The position numbers and the translations under genes are program-made. This document shows positions 43,430 to 52,565 of a stretch of DNA of 64,000 nucleotides, in pieces. Within the stretch, counting starts at the first letter, position 1. Every line of letters starts with the position of its first letter. The notes under the pieces are model-generated. The model was not told where the DNA came from. It saw nothing but the letters and a program-made list of their open reading frames with translations, and searched no databases. Source of the DNA: CAZJBS01 sp964544475 (GTDB taxonomy: Bacteria > CLD3 > SB21); the NCBI GenBank assembly GCA_964544475.1, contig CAZJBS010000009.1, positions 42,381 through 106,380 on the forward strand, written 5' to 3'.

Positions 43430-44817
43430 AATCGGTACAATAACAAACAAACCTGCCGTTCGGTTTCCAGGTCACATACCGGTCGTACGTAATTTCCAGA
43501 TGGACGAGTTTTGCTCGGGATTGACAAGATCTCATTTGCCGACAGGTTGCTTAATTCCGGCACCCAGCGTTTGACATACTTGGCTTCGGGGTCAAATTTT
43601 TTCAACTGTGTATTTGGATTGAAGATACGAAAATAGGGCGCTGCGTCCACGCCTGTGCCGGCCGCCCATTGCCAGTTGCCGTTGTTGCTCGACAGTTCGT
43701 AGTCGAGCAGGTTTTCCGCAAAGTAACGCTCGCCCCATCGCCAGTCGACATGAAGGTGCTTGACGAGAAATGAAGCCGTGACCATGCGGACTCGGTTGTG
43801 CATGAGTCCTGTTTCGGCCAATTGGCGCATGCCCGCATCCACGAGCGGGTAGCCGGTGCGCCCGTTTTTCCAGGAGAGGAACCACGCCTCGTTATTCAAC
43901 CAGCGGACGCCATCAAATGCGGGATTGAAGTTCGATGTCACGACCCGCGGATAGTGGCAAAGGATCATCATGAAAAATTCGCGCCAGACCAATTCTGACA
44001 GAAACAGGGCTGAAGACCCTGATGCGCGTTGCAGAAGATCCGAGACGATACGTCGTATGGAAATATTGCCGAATCGCAGGTACGGTGAGAGGGCCGAAGT
44101 GCGATTGGGCTCCGGGGAGTCCCGGTGGGCATCGTAATTGATTAGGTGTTCGGCCTTGAAGGACTGCCACATGGCATCCGCCGTTGTTTCGCCGCCGCGA
44201 CAGATGTTGTGTTGACTATCGAAGCCGATTCGGTCAAGGGATTCAGGCTGGGTCATCCGCGTGACCTTCAACGGCGCCAATTTTTTCCATGCCATGCGTG
44301 TCGGAGCATATCCGGCGTTGGGAAGCTGTCCCAGCGAGGCCAGCCAGCGGTTTTTGTAGGCGGTGAATACTCTATAAGGATGGCCGGGTTCTTTCAGGAT
44401 TTCCGAATTCTCAAAGATGACCTGATCCTTGAATGATTGAACGTGGACGCCGGCCAATCTGGCGAGCCGTGAGACATCCGAGTCTCTTTGTATGGCGTTG
44501 AGTTCATAATCATGGTTGAAAAAAAGTGCGTCTGCCTTGGATTGGCGCAGGAGCTCCGGCAATAGGGCAGCCGGGCGGCCGTAGAAAACCTGAATCGGAG
44601 GGCAACGGTGTTGTTTCAGTTGAAGGTTGATGTCTTCCAGGGACTGCCAGATGAAGGTAAGGCGGCGGTCGGATCGGGGTAGTCCCCGGAGAATATCCTC
44701 GTCAAAGACGAAGACCGGCGAGACCTTTTGAGAGGTGGCGAGGGCATGTGCCAGGGCTGTATGATCATGCAGCCTGAGGTCGCGCCGAAACCAGACAATG
44801 GAGTGATCGTGTGACAT
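43426..44817 (-). CDS. phrB: Deoxyribodipyrimidine photolyase
   Basis: The 463-residue protein has the class I CPD photolyase layout. The antenna domain opens with VWFRRDLRLHDHTALAHA, and the FAD domain holds RTSALSPYLRFGNIS, LVWREFFMMI, GYPLVDAGMRQLAETG, MHNRVRMVTASFL and the HLHVDWRWGERYFAENLLDYELSSNNGNWQWAAGTG block. The tryptophans of the electron-transfer chain in that block are present. It repairs pyrimidine dimers with light. It lies 51 bases after dinB on the same strand, as the last gene of the lexA operon. The C-terminal ~30 residues after KRWVPEL are poorly conserved. Confidence 0.95.
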   Translation of the reverse strand: MSHDHSIVWFRRDLRLHDHTALAHALATSQKVSPVFVFDEDILRGLPRSDRRLTFIWQSLEDINLQLKQHRCPPIQVFYGRPAALLPELLRQSKADALFFNHDYELNAIQRDSDVSRLARLAGVHVQSFKDQVIFENSEILKEPGHPYRVFTAYKNRWLASLGQLPNAGYAPTRMAWKKLAPLKVTRMTQPESLDRIGFDSQHNICRGGETTADAMWQSFKAEHLINYDAHRDSPEPNRTSALSPYLRFGNISIRRIVSDLLQRASGSSALFLSELVWREFFMMILCHYPRVVTSNFNPAFDGVRWLNNEAWFLSWKNGRTGYPLVDAGMRQLAETGLMHNRVRMVTASFLVKHLHVDWRWGERYFAENLLDYELSSNNGNWQWAAGTGVDAAPYFRIFNPNTQLKKFDPEAKYVKRWVPELSNLSANEILSIPSKTRPSGNYVRPVCDLETERQVCLLLYRF

Positions 44818-44868
44818 GAGGTAATGTAGTAATAATTATGACCGTCGGCAATGCGGACATTGAAACGA

Positions 44869-46020
44869 TCAAACGCCACAGCCGATCCTGACGAGGGTGC
44901 CGTCGTATTTGTGATTGATCTTATCCACGGTTTTCAACAACCACTCCTTTTTTTCCTCGTTCTGGCGAAAAAGATGAATTGGTGTGCTGTCGTCTGTAAA
45001 TCGGGATACGCCGACACCTATAAGGCGAATGGTAACCCGGCGCGTGTCCGCCTTCTTGAACAAGGCCAGGCCGGTCTCGTACACCACCACCGGATCATTG
45101 GTCGGTTCGATGGTGGTTTGACGTGAAAGATCGATCCAGTCGGCATACCTGAGTTTCAGGTGAATGCATCGCGCTTTCATGTCCAGGGAGCGCAGTTCCT
45201 CCGAAATTTTCAAAGCCATGGCATGCAGGGTGGCGCGGAGAAAGGGCATGTCGCGCGTATCGGTGGCAAAAGTTTCCTCGGTGGAAATCTGTTTTTGTTC
45301 GCGAACGAGGGTAAGTTTTTGGGGACCGCGACCCCGAGCGTATTCCTGAAGCGTGAGGCCCCACTTGCCGAGACTTCGCCCGACGACATCGGCGTCCATG
45401 CCGGCCAATTGGCCACAGGTGTGGATGCCCCGCATGTTGAGTTTTTCGAACATCACGGCGCCCACGCCGGGCAGAACTTTTACGGAAAGCGGCGCCAGGA
45501 AATGACGTTCGTTGCCGGGCGGCACTTCGGTTACGCCGCTGGGTTTGGCCTGGTCACAGGCAATTTTCGCAGTGACTTTATTGGAGGCCATGCCGATGGC
45601 GCAGGGGAGGTTAAAACGTTTCGCGATATTCCGCTGTATTTTCCCGGCAAATTTCCGGATATCACCGGCAAAAAGCTTTTCACAACCGGTCCAATCAATA
45701 TAAAATTCGTCAATACTGGCTTGCTCGAGAATGGGTGCGTACTGTGCCAGAAAGTCGCGGACCTTTCTTGAATATTCCTCATAGGCGTCCGGGTGCATAT
45801 CGATGCGTATGGCCATCGGGCATTTTTTTACGGCCAAGGCGGTGGCCATACCGGCATGAACGCCGTACGGGCGCACCTCGTATGAGGCGCACGTGACCAC
45901 GCCGCGGCTTTCTGCGCGACCGGCCACCATGATCGGTTGACCGACCAGGGCGGGATCGAGAATACGCTCGACCGATACAAAAAATGCCGTGAGATCAATA
46001 TGGGCAATACGTGGAATCAT
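44869..46020 (-). CDS. dinB: DNA polymerase IV (Y-family) DinB
   Basis: DinB is the error-prone translesion polymerase of the SOS response. The 383-residue form from ATG 46020 has the family start IPRIAHIDLTAFFVSVE. The first metal Asp in HID is kept, but the second acidic position of the HVDMD motif reads Thr (LTAFF). SIDEFYIDWT holds the catalytic Asp-Glu. ATALAVKKCP, GMASNKVTAKIACDQAKP, the LPGVG helix-hairpin motif and a little-finger domain follow. A TTG at 46074 overlapping the previous stop (TTGA) is an alternative start. No ribosome site favours either one, and I use the one that fits the alignment. Confidence 0.92.
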   Translation of the reverse strand: MIPRIAHIDLTAFFVSVERILDPALVGQPIMVAGRAESRGVVTCASYEVRPYGVHAGMATALAVKKCPMAIRIDMHPDAYEEYSRKVRDFLAQYAPILEQASIDEFYIDWTGCEKLFAGDIRKFAGKIQRNIAKRFNLPCAIGMASNKVTAKIACDQAKPSGVTEVPPGNERHFLAPLSVKVLPGVGAVMFEKLNMRGIHTCGQLAGMDADVVGRSLGKWGLTLQEYARGRGPQKLTLVREQKQISTEETFATDTRDMPFLRATLHAMALKISEELRSLDMKARCIHLKLRYADWIDLSRQTTIEPTNDPVVVYETGLALFKKADTRRVTIRLIGVGVSRFTDDSTPIHLFRQNEEKKEWLLKTVDKINHKYDGTLVRIGCGV

Positions 46021-46070
46021 GGAGACGCCAATCTTTTTGAAGACGCGTCCAATAAGGAACGGTCTGCCAA

Positions 46071-46460
46071 TCAAGCCACCGCCAATTTGAAAGAGCCTCT
46101 CAGGTTGAGGGCGAGGTTGCCAATGCGCATTTTGCGAGCCGGATCGTACTCGGCGATCAATTCGACGTGGCCGAATACGTCGCAGGGGATTTGCACGTGT
46201 AACGTGCGCAGGATGTCAAAAACGTGTGAGCGGATTTGCTCCCGGTCGTTGTCTGAAAGCGGGTGCACGATACAATTGATCTGGCCGAGAGCGTCCGGGT
46301 TGGTCTTATAAAAGTTGAGGTTGGTGCCGTACACACGCCCGTTATGCAGGGCCATTTCGAGGCCGATGCGTTCCGAGAGGAGATGATGCACTTTGAGCGT
46401 GCCAAGAATTTTTTGGAAACACGTGCTGATCATTTCTTCTTCGAGAACCGTATACAACAT
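46071..46460 (-). CDS. Unknown 129-residue protein of the lexA-dinB operon
   Basis: I do not recognise this protein. It has no signal peptide or membrane helix. The sequence alternates helical and strand segments: ISTCFQKILGTLKVHHLLSE, then VYGTNLNFYKTN, INCIVHPLSDNDREQIRSHV, and a C-terminal VELIAEYDP and ALNLRGSFKLAVA. It lies between lexA (gap 19 bases) and dinB (overlap or a short gap, depending on the dinB start), in the same orientation. By position it should be LexA-controlled. ImuA/ImuB of other SOS cassettes are much larger and dissimilar. Confidence 0.72.
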   Translation of the reverse strand: MLYTVLEEEMISTCFQKILGTLKVHHLLSERIGLEMALHNGRVYGTNLNFYKTNPDALGQINCIVHPLSDNDREQIRSHVFDILRTLHVQIPCDVFGHVELIAEYDPARKMRIGNLALNLRGSFKLAVA

Positions 46461-46479
46461 GGTTCGGTCAGGTTGGGTG

Positions 46480-47058
46480 TCAGATGGATCTTTTCAAGGC
46501 AACCACTTTGCCGAGGATCGTGAATTCGACGCCGTTGATAACGGAATATTTAGGGTTGGCGGGTTCGAGGAATACGGCGCCGTGTTTTTTCCGAAAACGT
46601 TTGACCGTGGCTTCTTCACCCACCAGGGCCACGACGATGTCTTTGTCGTTGGCCGTATTTTGTTTTCGAATCTTCAGGATATCGCCGTGTTCGATGCCGG
46701 CTCCGGTCATGCTGTCACCCGTGACCTTGAGGGCAAAAAAATCTGAGGGGTCGCCATCCGGTTCGTTCCAATATCCCTCCATATCCTCAACAGCAAAAGT
46801 GGGGGTTCCGGCGGCGACACGACCGTAGACGGGGATGTCGGTGATTTTGCGGGCCGGCAAAAGACCCCTCGCGGTATTCGGCTTGTGGCGTAAAAAACCT
46901 TTGCGCTTCAGGGCTTCGACGTGATCCTGAACGGTTCCGATGGACAGCCCGAAATCGTCAGCGATTTCAGTCAGGGTCGGAGGGAAGCCTTGTTTGGCGG
47001 CGAATTCTTCGATGAACGCTAATACCTTCGTTTGTTTTTTTGTCAGTTCGATGGGCAT
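46480..47058 (-). CDS. lexA: LexA repressor
   Basis: LexA represses the SOS genes and is cut in two when RecA is activated. The 192 residues show the winged-helix DNA-binding domain (LTKKQTKVLAFIEEFAAKQGFPPTLTEIADDFGLS), the AAG cleavage site in VYGRVAAG, GDSM with the catalytic serine and VKRF with the catalytic lysine. The ATG at 47058 is favoured over an upstream one at 47073 because the latter lies inside the operator, in the promoter spacer. There is no ribosome site, and the promoter places the transcript start at or next to 47058, so the mRNA is probably leaderless. Confidence 0.96.
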   Translation of the reverse strand: MPIELTKKQTKVLAFIEEFAAKQGFPPTLTEIADDFGLSIGTVQDHVEALKRKGFLRHKPNTARGLLPARKITDIPVYGRVAAGTPTFAVEDMEGYWNEPDGDPSDFFALKVTGDSMTGAGIEHGDILKIRKQNTANDKDIVVALVGEEATVKRFRKKHGAVFLEPANPKYSVINGVEFTILGKVVALKRSI

Positions 47059-47063
47059 ACCAT

Positions 47064-47092
47064 AATATACCATAAATATTTATGGATATCAA
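47064..47092 (-). promoter_or_regulatory. lexA operon promoter with a perfect palindrome in the spacer
   Basis: On the minus strand the -35 is TTGATA (47092-47087), the -10 is TATATT (47069-47064), and the spacer is 17 bp. A perfect 16-bp palindrome, CCATAAATATTTATGG, fills positions 47070-47085 of the spacer. It would be an ideal repressor site and is the obvious candidate for a LexA operator with autoregulation. It matches neither the E. coli (CTG-N10-CAG) nor the Gram-positive (GAAC-N4-GTTC) SOS box. Five or six bases separate the -10 from the lexA start codon. Confidence 0.7.
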
Positions 47093-47201
47093 TAAAAATT
47101 TTGACCAAAATTCCATTGAAAGACCATGCGTCACGCTAAGTTCTAAAAACAATTCATATTTACAGATTTGAAAAAAACAGGCGGGTTACGCGACTCGGTT
47201 A

Positions 47202-48845
47202 TCAGTCAATTTTGAGAAGTTTGATTGTCTTTGAATGGCCTTCATGGACGATGCGGCAGAAATACACGCCATCGGCTGCCCGGCGGCCGTGGGATTGCCC
47301 ATTCCATGACAGCGATACGTATTCATTGACCGGAATCGTGACATTATCAAGCAACGTGGCCATCTCTTGCCCCAACACGTTGTAAATTCGCACGGAGCAA
47401 CGGCCGGTTGCCTTGGTCCGGAAGTTGACTTGAATGGACGAGGAAAATGGATTGGGGCCCCGGAATAAGGAGTCAATTTGAATATCGGGCGAAGGGTAGT
47501 TCCGATCCAGGATTTTCACGGCATCGGGCACGCCATAACCAATATCATTATCAGGGTGGTTGGACTGACTGGCGGTTTGACGGATGGCATCGTACAGTTG
47601 CTTGGCGGACCAATCCGGATGGGCCTGAAGCGCCAGGGCGGCCAGGCCAGCGACGAGTGGAGCCGCCACAGAAGTACCCGATACTGCTGTTTTATATTCT
47701 GTCGGACTGCTGCCACTGGCCGTTGAAATGCGATAGCCCGGCGCTGCGACGTCGGGTTTGAAACGGCCGTCGGCCGTCGGTCCTCGTGAACTGAAGAACG
47801 CTCGCAGACTGTCACCAGTCAAGGCCCCGACGGCAATCATCTTCCGACCGTCGGATGGCGTTCCTAAGTAACCAGATCCACGCCCGCCGAAATTCCCCGC
47901 TGCGTTGATTACCAAGACACCTTTGTCAAATGCGATGTCGGTTGCCAGCGTTGTTGCCGCCGTGCGTCCGTCCAAGTCCTCGGGATAGTAATTATAGATG
48001 CTGTCCTGCCCATAGAAATCATCCAGAAATGTGATTGTACTGCAAACGATCTGCGCACCATGCCATTCCAGCCATTCCAAACCGGCAATCCATGCATCTT
48101 CCTCCGCCTTGGAGGAACTGTAGTCAAACGTCCTGGCCAGCAGGAATGACGCATGCGGCGAAGCGCCGACGAACCAGCCGTCGTCCTGACCCGCAATGAC
48201 CGATAAAACCTGGGTGCCATGGCTCGGAGTGTCTTCAGTAACATCGGCATCATCTTCAATGAAGTCCCAGGAATCCACAACGTTCGTTGACTGAAGACAT
48301 GTGTGTTGCAGCAGGAATCCGGTATCGATCATCCCGACAACGACACCGCGACCCGTGAATCCCCTTTGATGAGCCGCAATCACATTGATGCGGCTGTTCT
48401 GCTGTTGCGCGTATCCATAATCAAAGTCGGATGCACCGAGCTCCTGAACAAGGGTGTGGTTTGTGGCTGACAGAGGGCGGACCTTTCGAACCCATGGCCA
48501 TGCCCTGACCAAGGCCGCCTGCGATCGTGTCATTCGCACGGAAACGGCATTGAGCCAACGGGATGTGTGGCGTCGCGTTATTCCCAAAGCATCCAGGGCA
48601 TCCAGATACGTTTTCGAGACGGGAAGATCGTAACTGTCCACAAGCCGGTCGTTCGGAAGGTTCTTTTCGCGGCGCTGGATAGTACGGCTTGGAATGTTCA
48701 AGGCCGACGCTTTCAACAAGGATGCCGGCGCTTCCGGCTTGTCTTTGAGAAATATCCAGTAGAGAGAGGACGGGGCATTTTGGGCCACAGCTGCACATGG
48801 GATCCCCGCGAGCAGGGCCGCAAGTAGAAGAGGCCGGAATGACAT
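47202..48845 (-). CDS. Secreted subtilisin-like serine protease (S8) with T9SS sorting domain
   Basis: The 547-residue protein starts with a signal peptide that ends near AVAQ at residues 19-22. A ~110-residue propeptide-like region follows, then the S8 domain with the catalytic triad in MIDTGF (near residue 171), SHGTQV (near 208) and SGTSVAAP (near 388). The C-terminus is a type A T9SS sorting domain, with the PNPFSSSIQVNF segment, YNVLGQEMATL and a final FCRIVHEGHSKTIKLLKID strand. It should be exported and released or surface-anchored by type IX secretion. It lies 8 bases after the LeuA-like gene on the same strand, with an AAGG site before the ATG. Confidence 0.88.
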   Translation of the reverse strand: MSFRPLLLAALLAGIPCAAVAQNAPSSLYWIFLKDKPEAPASLLKASALNIPSRTIQRREKNLPNDRLVDSYDLPVSKTYLDALDALGITRRHTSRWLNAVSVRMTRSQAALVRAWPWVRKVRPLSATNHTLVQELGASDFDYGYAQQQNSRINVIAAHQRGFTGRGVVVGMIDTGFLLQHTCLQSTNVVDSWDFIEDDADVTEDTPSHGTQVLSVIAGQDDGWFVGASPHASFLLARTFDYSSSKAEEDAWIAGLEWLEWHGAQIVCSTITFLDDFYGQDSIYNYYPEDLDGRTAATTLATDIAFDKGVLVINAAGNFGGRGSGYLGTPSDGRKMIAVGALTGDSLRAFFSSRGPTADGRFKPDVAAPGYRISTASGSSPTEYKTAVSGTSVAAPLVAGLAALALQAHPDWSAKQLYDAIRQTASQSNHPDNDIGYGVPDAVKILDRNYPSPDIQIDSLFRGPNPFSSSIQVNFRTKATGRCSVRIYNVLGQEMATLLDNVTIPVNEYVSLSWNGQSHGRRAADGVYFCRIVHEGHSKTIKLLKID

Positions 48846-48853
48846 ATCAAACC

Positions 48854-50071
48854 TTATCTGCAGAGAGCAAAAATCTGTTCGTCGGTCAACACCACCGTGG
48901 ATTCCTTGGCCGCCCGGAAAATTTTCTTCACGAGTTCATCGCGAGGCTCGATCTTGCGTTTTTTCAACCAGTAGATCACGTTGGATTCGCCGCTGAGCGG
49001 CCCGATCTCGACGACTTGTTCGAGACCGAACATTGACGCAGGGACGCTGGAATACACGCGATCCACGAGATCCATGTCGCCTTTGTTGAGGGATTTGAGA
49101 ATGGCGGCGGCGTGGACGCCCGTGCCGGTTCGGAACGCATCGCGTCCAAAAACCGGATAATTCCATGGAACACTGATGCCGGTATATTCGGACGCCTTGC
49201 GACAATATTCCGGCAGAAGCCTCAGGTCGTTGTGAATCCATTTCTTCAGTTGGAGATTGACCATGAGTTGGTCCATGGGCACGTTGCCCACACGTTCACC
49301 GATCCCAAGAGCCGTACCATGGACGCGATGGGCGCCAGCCTGAATGGCATTGATGGCGTTGGCGACAGCCAGGCCGCGGTCGTTATGGCCGTGCCAGTCG
49401 ATTTTGACGCGCTCACCAGTCTCGTAGATGATCTCCCTGATGAAGCGTATCAGACGCTGGGTGCCTTCCATTGTGGCATGGCCCACCGTATCCGACAGGC
49501 ACACCCGGCGTGCTCCGTTCCGGATGGCAGCCTGGTACAGCTGGCGGATGTGATCCGGATGGGCACGGGTTGTGTCTTCCGTGACAAACATCACCTGCAG
49601 GCCGTTCTTGGTTGCATAAGACACGGCATCTTCTGTGTACCTGACCAACTGATCGATGCCCCAGTTTTCGGCGTATTGCCGGATCGGACTTGATCCGATG
49701 AACGTGCAGACTTCGATGGAAATGCCGGCTTTTTGCGAGGCTTCGATGACCGGCGTGATGTCTGCGCGAACGGTTCGGGCGGCACAATTGGGCAGAATCT
49801 TCATCTTGTTGTTGACAATTTCCCTGGCCAGGGCGACGACGTGTTCCTGCACATGCGGGCCTGCACCGGGCAGGCCGATATCAGCCGAGTATACGCCGGT
49901 TTTTTCCATCAGGTGCAGCAGTTCGATCTTCTGCCCGATGGTCGGGGCGGTCACCGAAGGCGATTGGAGGCCATCGCGCAATGTTTCATCGTTCAGTTCA
50001 ATCGGCTGTGGCGGACGATTGCCCGGTGCACTCTCTTCATTCCAGTCATAAATGAGTTCATCGAGATTCAT
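48854..50071 (-). CDS. LeuA/homocitrate-synthase-like acyltransferase (DRE-TIM)
   Basis: The 405-residue protein has the DRE-TIM metallolyase barrel: NDETLRDGLQSPSVT near residue 26 and the metal-binding HGHNDRGLAVANAINAIQAGAHRVHGTALGIGERVGN. This is the pattern of 2-isopropylmalate, homocitrate and Re-citrate synthases. A C-terminal LeuA regulatory dimer domain is absent at this length, so feedback inhibition by leucine is doubtful. The specific product cannot be told. The start at 50071 is favoured because the alignment begins there. No other leucine gene is in the window. Confidence 0.8.
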   Translation of the reverse strand: MNLDELIYDWNEESAPGNRPPQPIELNDETLRDGLQSPSVTAPTIGQKIELLHLMEKTGVYSADIGLPGAGPHVQEHVVALAREIVNNKMKILPNCAARTVRADITPVIEASQKAGISIEVCTFIGSSPIRQYAENWGIDQLVRYTEDAVSYATKNGLQVMFVTEDTTRAHPDHIRQLYQAAIRNGARRVCLSDTVGHATMEGTQRLIRFIREIIYETGERVKIDWHGHNDRGLAVANAINAIQAGAHRVHGTALGIGERVGNVPMDQLMVNLQLKKWIHNDLRLLPEYCRKASEYTGISVPWNYPVFGRDAFRTGTGVHAAAILKSLNKGDMDLVDRVYSSVPASMFGLEQVVEIGPLSGESNVIYWLKKRKIEPRDELVKKIFRAAKESTVVLTDEQIFALCR

Positions 50072-50179
50072 ACAAATACTCTCAGATGGTTGAGGACATG
50101 GGACCTGAATCGTATCTATGATAGGTACGGCGAAACTGTATTGCAAATGAATAGTGATGACGACGACAATGCCTGTGAT

Positions 50180-50803
50180 TCAGGATCGGGAGGGAGATTC
50201 AAGATCTTGCATGGCCCGGTTGTGAATGCCCCTGAGCAGAAGCTGCGCCGATAGGGCGCCAACCAGCGCGAGGAACATGTCCGTTTGGGTGTCCCACACG
50301 TCGCCCTGGGTGCCCAGAAAATCGGTCGCCGCCGAGCCCGTGCCGAGTGCGACCGCCCATTCCATCAGCTCATATGCCGCACTGATCGCCAATACGACGC
50401 ATGTGGCAAGGAAAAAAAGCCAACCACCCTCTTTCAGGATGCGGTTTCGCAACAACACCTCCCGCGTCACCATGACCGGGACAAATCCCTGGGCCAGATG
50501 TCCGAGGCGATCGTAGTGATTTCGGCCCAGATCGAAGACGTCGCGAAACCAGTCAAATAAAGGCATGCGAGCGTATGTATAGTGACCGCCAATAATCAGA
50601 ATGACGGCATGGACCCACAGCAATCCATAGACCAACGCGGTGAATTCAAAACGCTTGGCCGTCAGGAACAAGACGGGCAGAGCGATCAAGACGGGTGCAA
50701 CTTCGAGAAACCAGGTAAAATACTCGTAAGGACGGACGGCAGACCATGCCAAAACGATCAACAGCGAAGCCACCAGCATCACTTTGAAAGAAACCGGTTT
50801 CAT
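50180..50803 (-). CDS. DUF2238 membrane protein, YjdF family
   Basis: The 207-residue protein has five or six transmembrane helices and the YjdF family motifs: GLLWVHAVILIIGGHYTYARMP, YDRLGHLAQGFVPVMVTREVL, and AYELMEWAVALGTG with FLGTQGDVWDTQTDMF. The conserved His, Asp and Glu residues in these segments hint at metal binding. Its function is unknown in general. It lies between the adenylate cyclase gene (48 bases upstream) and the LeuA-like gene on the same strand. Whether it belongs with either is unclear. Confidence 0.85.
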   Translation of the reverse strand: MKPVSFKVMLVASLLIVLAWSAVRPYEYFTWFLEVAPVLIALPVLFLTAKRFEFTALVYGLLWVHAVILIIGGHYTYARMPLFDWFRDVFDLGRNHYDRLGHLAQGFVPVMVTREVLLRNRILKEGGWLFFLATCVVLAISAAYELMEWAVALGTGSAATDFLGTQGDVWDTQTDMFLALVGALSAQLLLRGIHNRAMQDLESPSRS

Positions 50804-50851
50804 CAGGAGGGGATTCCTTTCGAGAAAGATCTGACCGGGGGAGCATTCGGC

Positions 50852-52555
50852 CTAATCGAATTCAACTTCGTAAACATCCACGACATTAGCCTTGCCCTTG
50901 ACTTTGATGGCTTCGAGTGGTTTGGCCTTGATACGGGTTTTGACTTTTTCGTACGTGGCTTTCGCGATCAGAATCTTCCCGCCTCCGGCGTGGCCCTGGA
51001 GCCGGGAGGCAAGGTTGACGTTGTCGCCGATAGCCGTGTATTCCATCCTTTGGTCGGAGCCGATATTGCCGACGACAACGGGGCCTGTGTTGATCCCGAT
51101 GCCCACGTGCAATTCGGGTTGTCCGAGTTTCCTCTGACCTTCGTTGAATATCTTGACGGCGCGCTGCATATCTATGGACGACATGATGGCGTTGTATTCG
51201 TCATCGCCGGTGGTGGCCGGGGCGCCGAAGATGGCCATGATGGAATCGCCGATGAATTTGTCCAATGTGCCGCCGTATTTGAAGATGATGGAAATCATCT
51301 CCGTGAAGTACCGATTGAGAATCTCAATCATGGTTTCGGGTGAGAGCACTTCCGCCAGCGGCGTGAAACCGCGGACGTCCGTAAAAATCACGGTGACTTC
51401 CTTCTTTTCAGGCGTAAACCGGATATCGCCGGTTTCGTCATGGCTCATGATGTGCTCGGCGATCTGCTTGGACACGTAGCGTTCCAGGGCGCTTTTCAAG
51501 TGTTCCTTGCGACGTTTTTCCTCGTAGAGCCGTGCATTTTCTATGGCAATGGCGGCATGATTGGCGAAGGCCTCGAGCAACTCCACATCGCTGTTCGAAA
51601 AAACATTGGACATGACATTGGAGCCGACGTAAATGACGCCAATCACCTTCTGATCCTTATTGTTCATCGGAGAGCAGATCACCGAGCGGATATTGTGCGA
51701 AATGATGCTCGCACCGGACTGGAATCGCGTGTCATTCTGAGCGTCGGAGGTCAGAATACTCGCGCCGCTCTCGGCGACCTGTCTTGAAATGGTTGTACTG
51801 AAGGTCGCTGTCGACGAGCCGATTTCGTTCGATTCGATCTTGCGAGAAATCTTTGGCACCAATTGCATTCTGTCGTCGTATAACATGATAAATCCGCAAT
51901 CGGCGTTCATGACTTTCAGAGCCAGGTCAAGAATATCCTTGAGGAGTTCGTTTTCGGCGAGCGTGGCGTTGATGGCCTTGCTGACTTCATACAACACATT
52001 CAGCTTCTGGTGGAATTTCTCCGACTCGCGCAACTGGCCGTCCATGAGCTGGACGAGGTGATCGACTTCGGTGAATTGGCGGGTCAGTGTTGTGCGGTCG
52101 CTGGTGCCGCTCATGACGGCGGTTTTCAACTTGCTGAAAGCGGCCGTCAACTGTTCCGGATTCAACTGGGGCGCGGCGCTCCCGGTATCGGTGATCTTCC
52201 GGGCGTCCGTGACGTCGGTGCGCTGACCCTGCAGTTTGGATTCGTCAATGCTCACCGTGGCCGTGTCGTCTGTCAGGAAAATCATCGGAACATTGCCGAG
52301 TTTGATATGATCCTGGTGGTGAATTTCGACAGGTGAGGTGACACGGACGCCGTTGATGAAGGAACCGTTGGTGCTGTTGTTGTCGTGGAACATGAATTTG
52401 GCGCCGGTCTTGACGACTTTGCAATGGTGACCGGATACCATCATGTTGGGGACCATGATATCATTGTCGGCCCGGCGCCCGAGCGTCACTTCCGGCTTTT
52501 CCAGAGCGAAACGATGAGAAGCCGCCCCGTTTTCTATTAGAACCAATGAAGGCAC
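50852..52555 (-). CDS. FHA-GAF-adenylate cyclase (class III)
   Basis: The 567-residue protein starts with an FHA phosphothreonine-binding domain (GRRADNDI...GHHC..., NSTNGSFING) over about residues 1-95. A linker and a GAF domain follow (about 185-335, MQLVPKISRK...NDTRFQ...), then a class III cyclase domain from about residue 380: TVIFTDVRGFT with metal Asp, DKFIGDSIMAIFG with substrate Lys and metal Asp, and EYTAIGDNVNLASRL with the Asn and Arg of the transition state. All catalytic positions I can see favour active cAMP synthesis. The start is GTG with GAGG 6 bases upstream, 10 bases after the lipoprotein gene. Confidence 0.9.
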   Translation of the reverse strand: MPSLVLIENGAASHRFALEKPEVTLGRRADNDIMVPNMMVSGHHCKVVKTGAKFMFHDNNSTNGSFINGVRVTSPVEIHHQDHIKLGNVPMIFLTDDTATVSIDESKLQGQRTDVTDARKITDTGSAAPQLNPEQLTAAFSKLKTAVMSGTSDRTTLTRQFTEVDHLVQLMDGQLRESEKFHQKLNVLYEVSKAINATLAENELLKDILDLALKVMNADCGFIMLYDDRMQLVPKISRKIESNEIGSSTATFSTTISRQVAESGASILTSDAQNDTRFQSGASIISHNIRSVICSPMNNKDQKVIGVIYVGSNVMSNVFSNSDVELLEAFANHAAIAIENARLYEEKRRKEHLKSALERYVSKQIAEHIMSHDETGDIRFTPEKKEVTVIFTDVRGFTPLAEVLSPETMIEILNRYFTEMISIIFKYGGTLDKFIGDSIMAIFGAPATTGDDEYNAIMSSIDMQRAVKIFNEGQRKLGQPELHVGIGINTGPVVVGNIGSDQRMEYTAIGDNVNLASRLQGHAGGGKILIAKATYEKVKTRIKAKPLEAIKVKGKANVVDVYEVEFD

Positions 52556-52565
52556 GTGGACCTCG

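Noticed and set aside
46074..46074. TTG start of dinB overlapping the previous stop
   Set aside because: It adds 18 residues not seen in DinB proteins. The overlap is attractive but no ribosome site supports it, so I kept the ATG at 46020 while noting the alternative.
47059..47073. lexA start at the upstream ATG (47073)
   Set aside because: That ATG lies within the operator palindrome in the promoter spacer, upstream of the -10, so it would not be transcribed.
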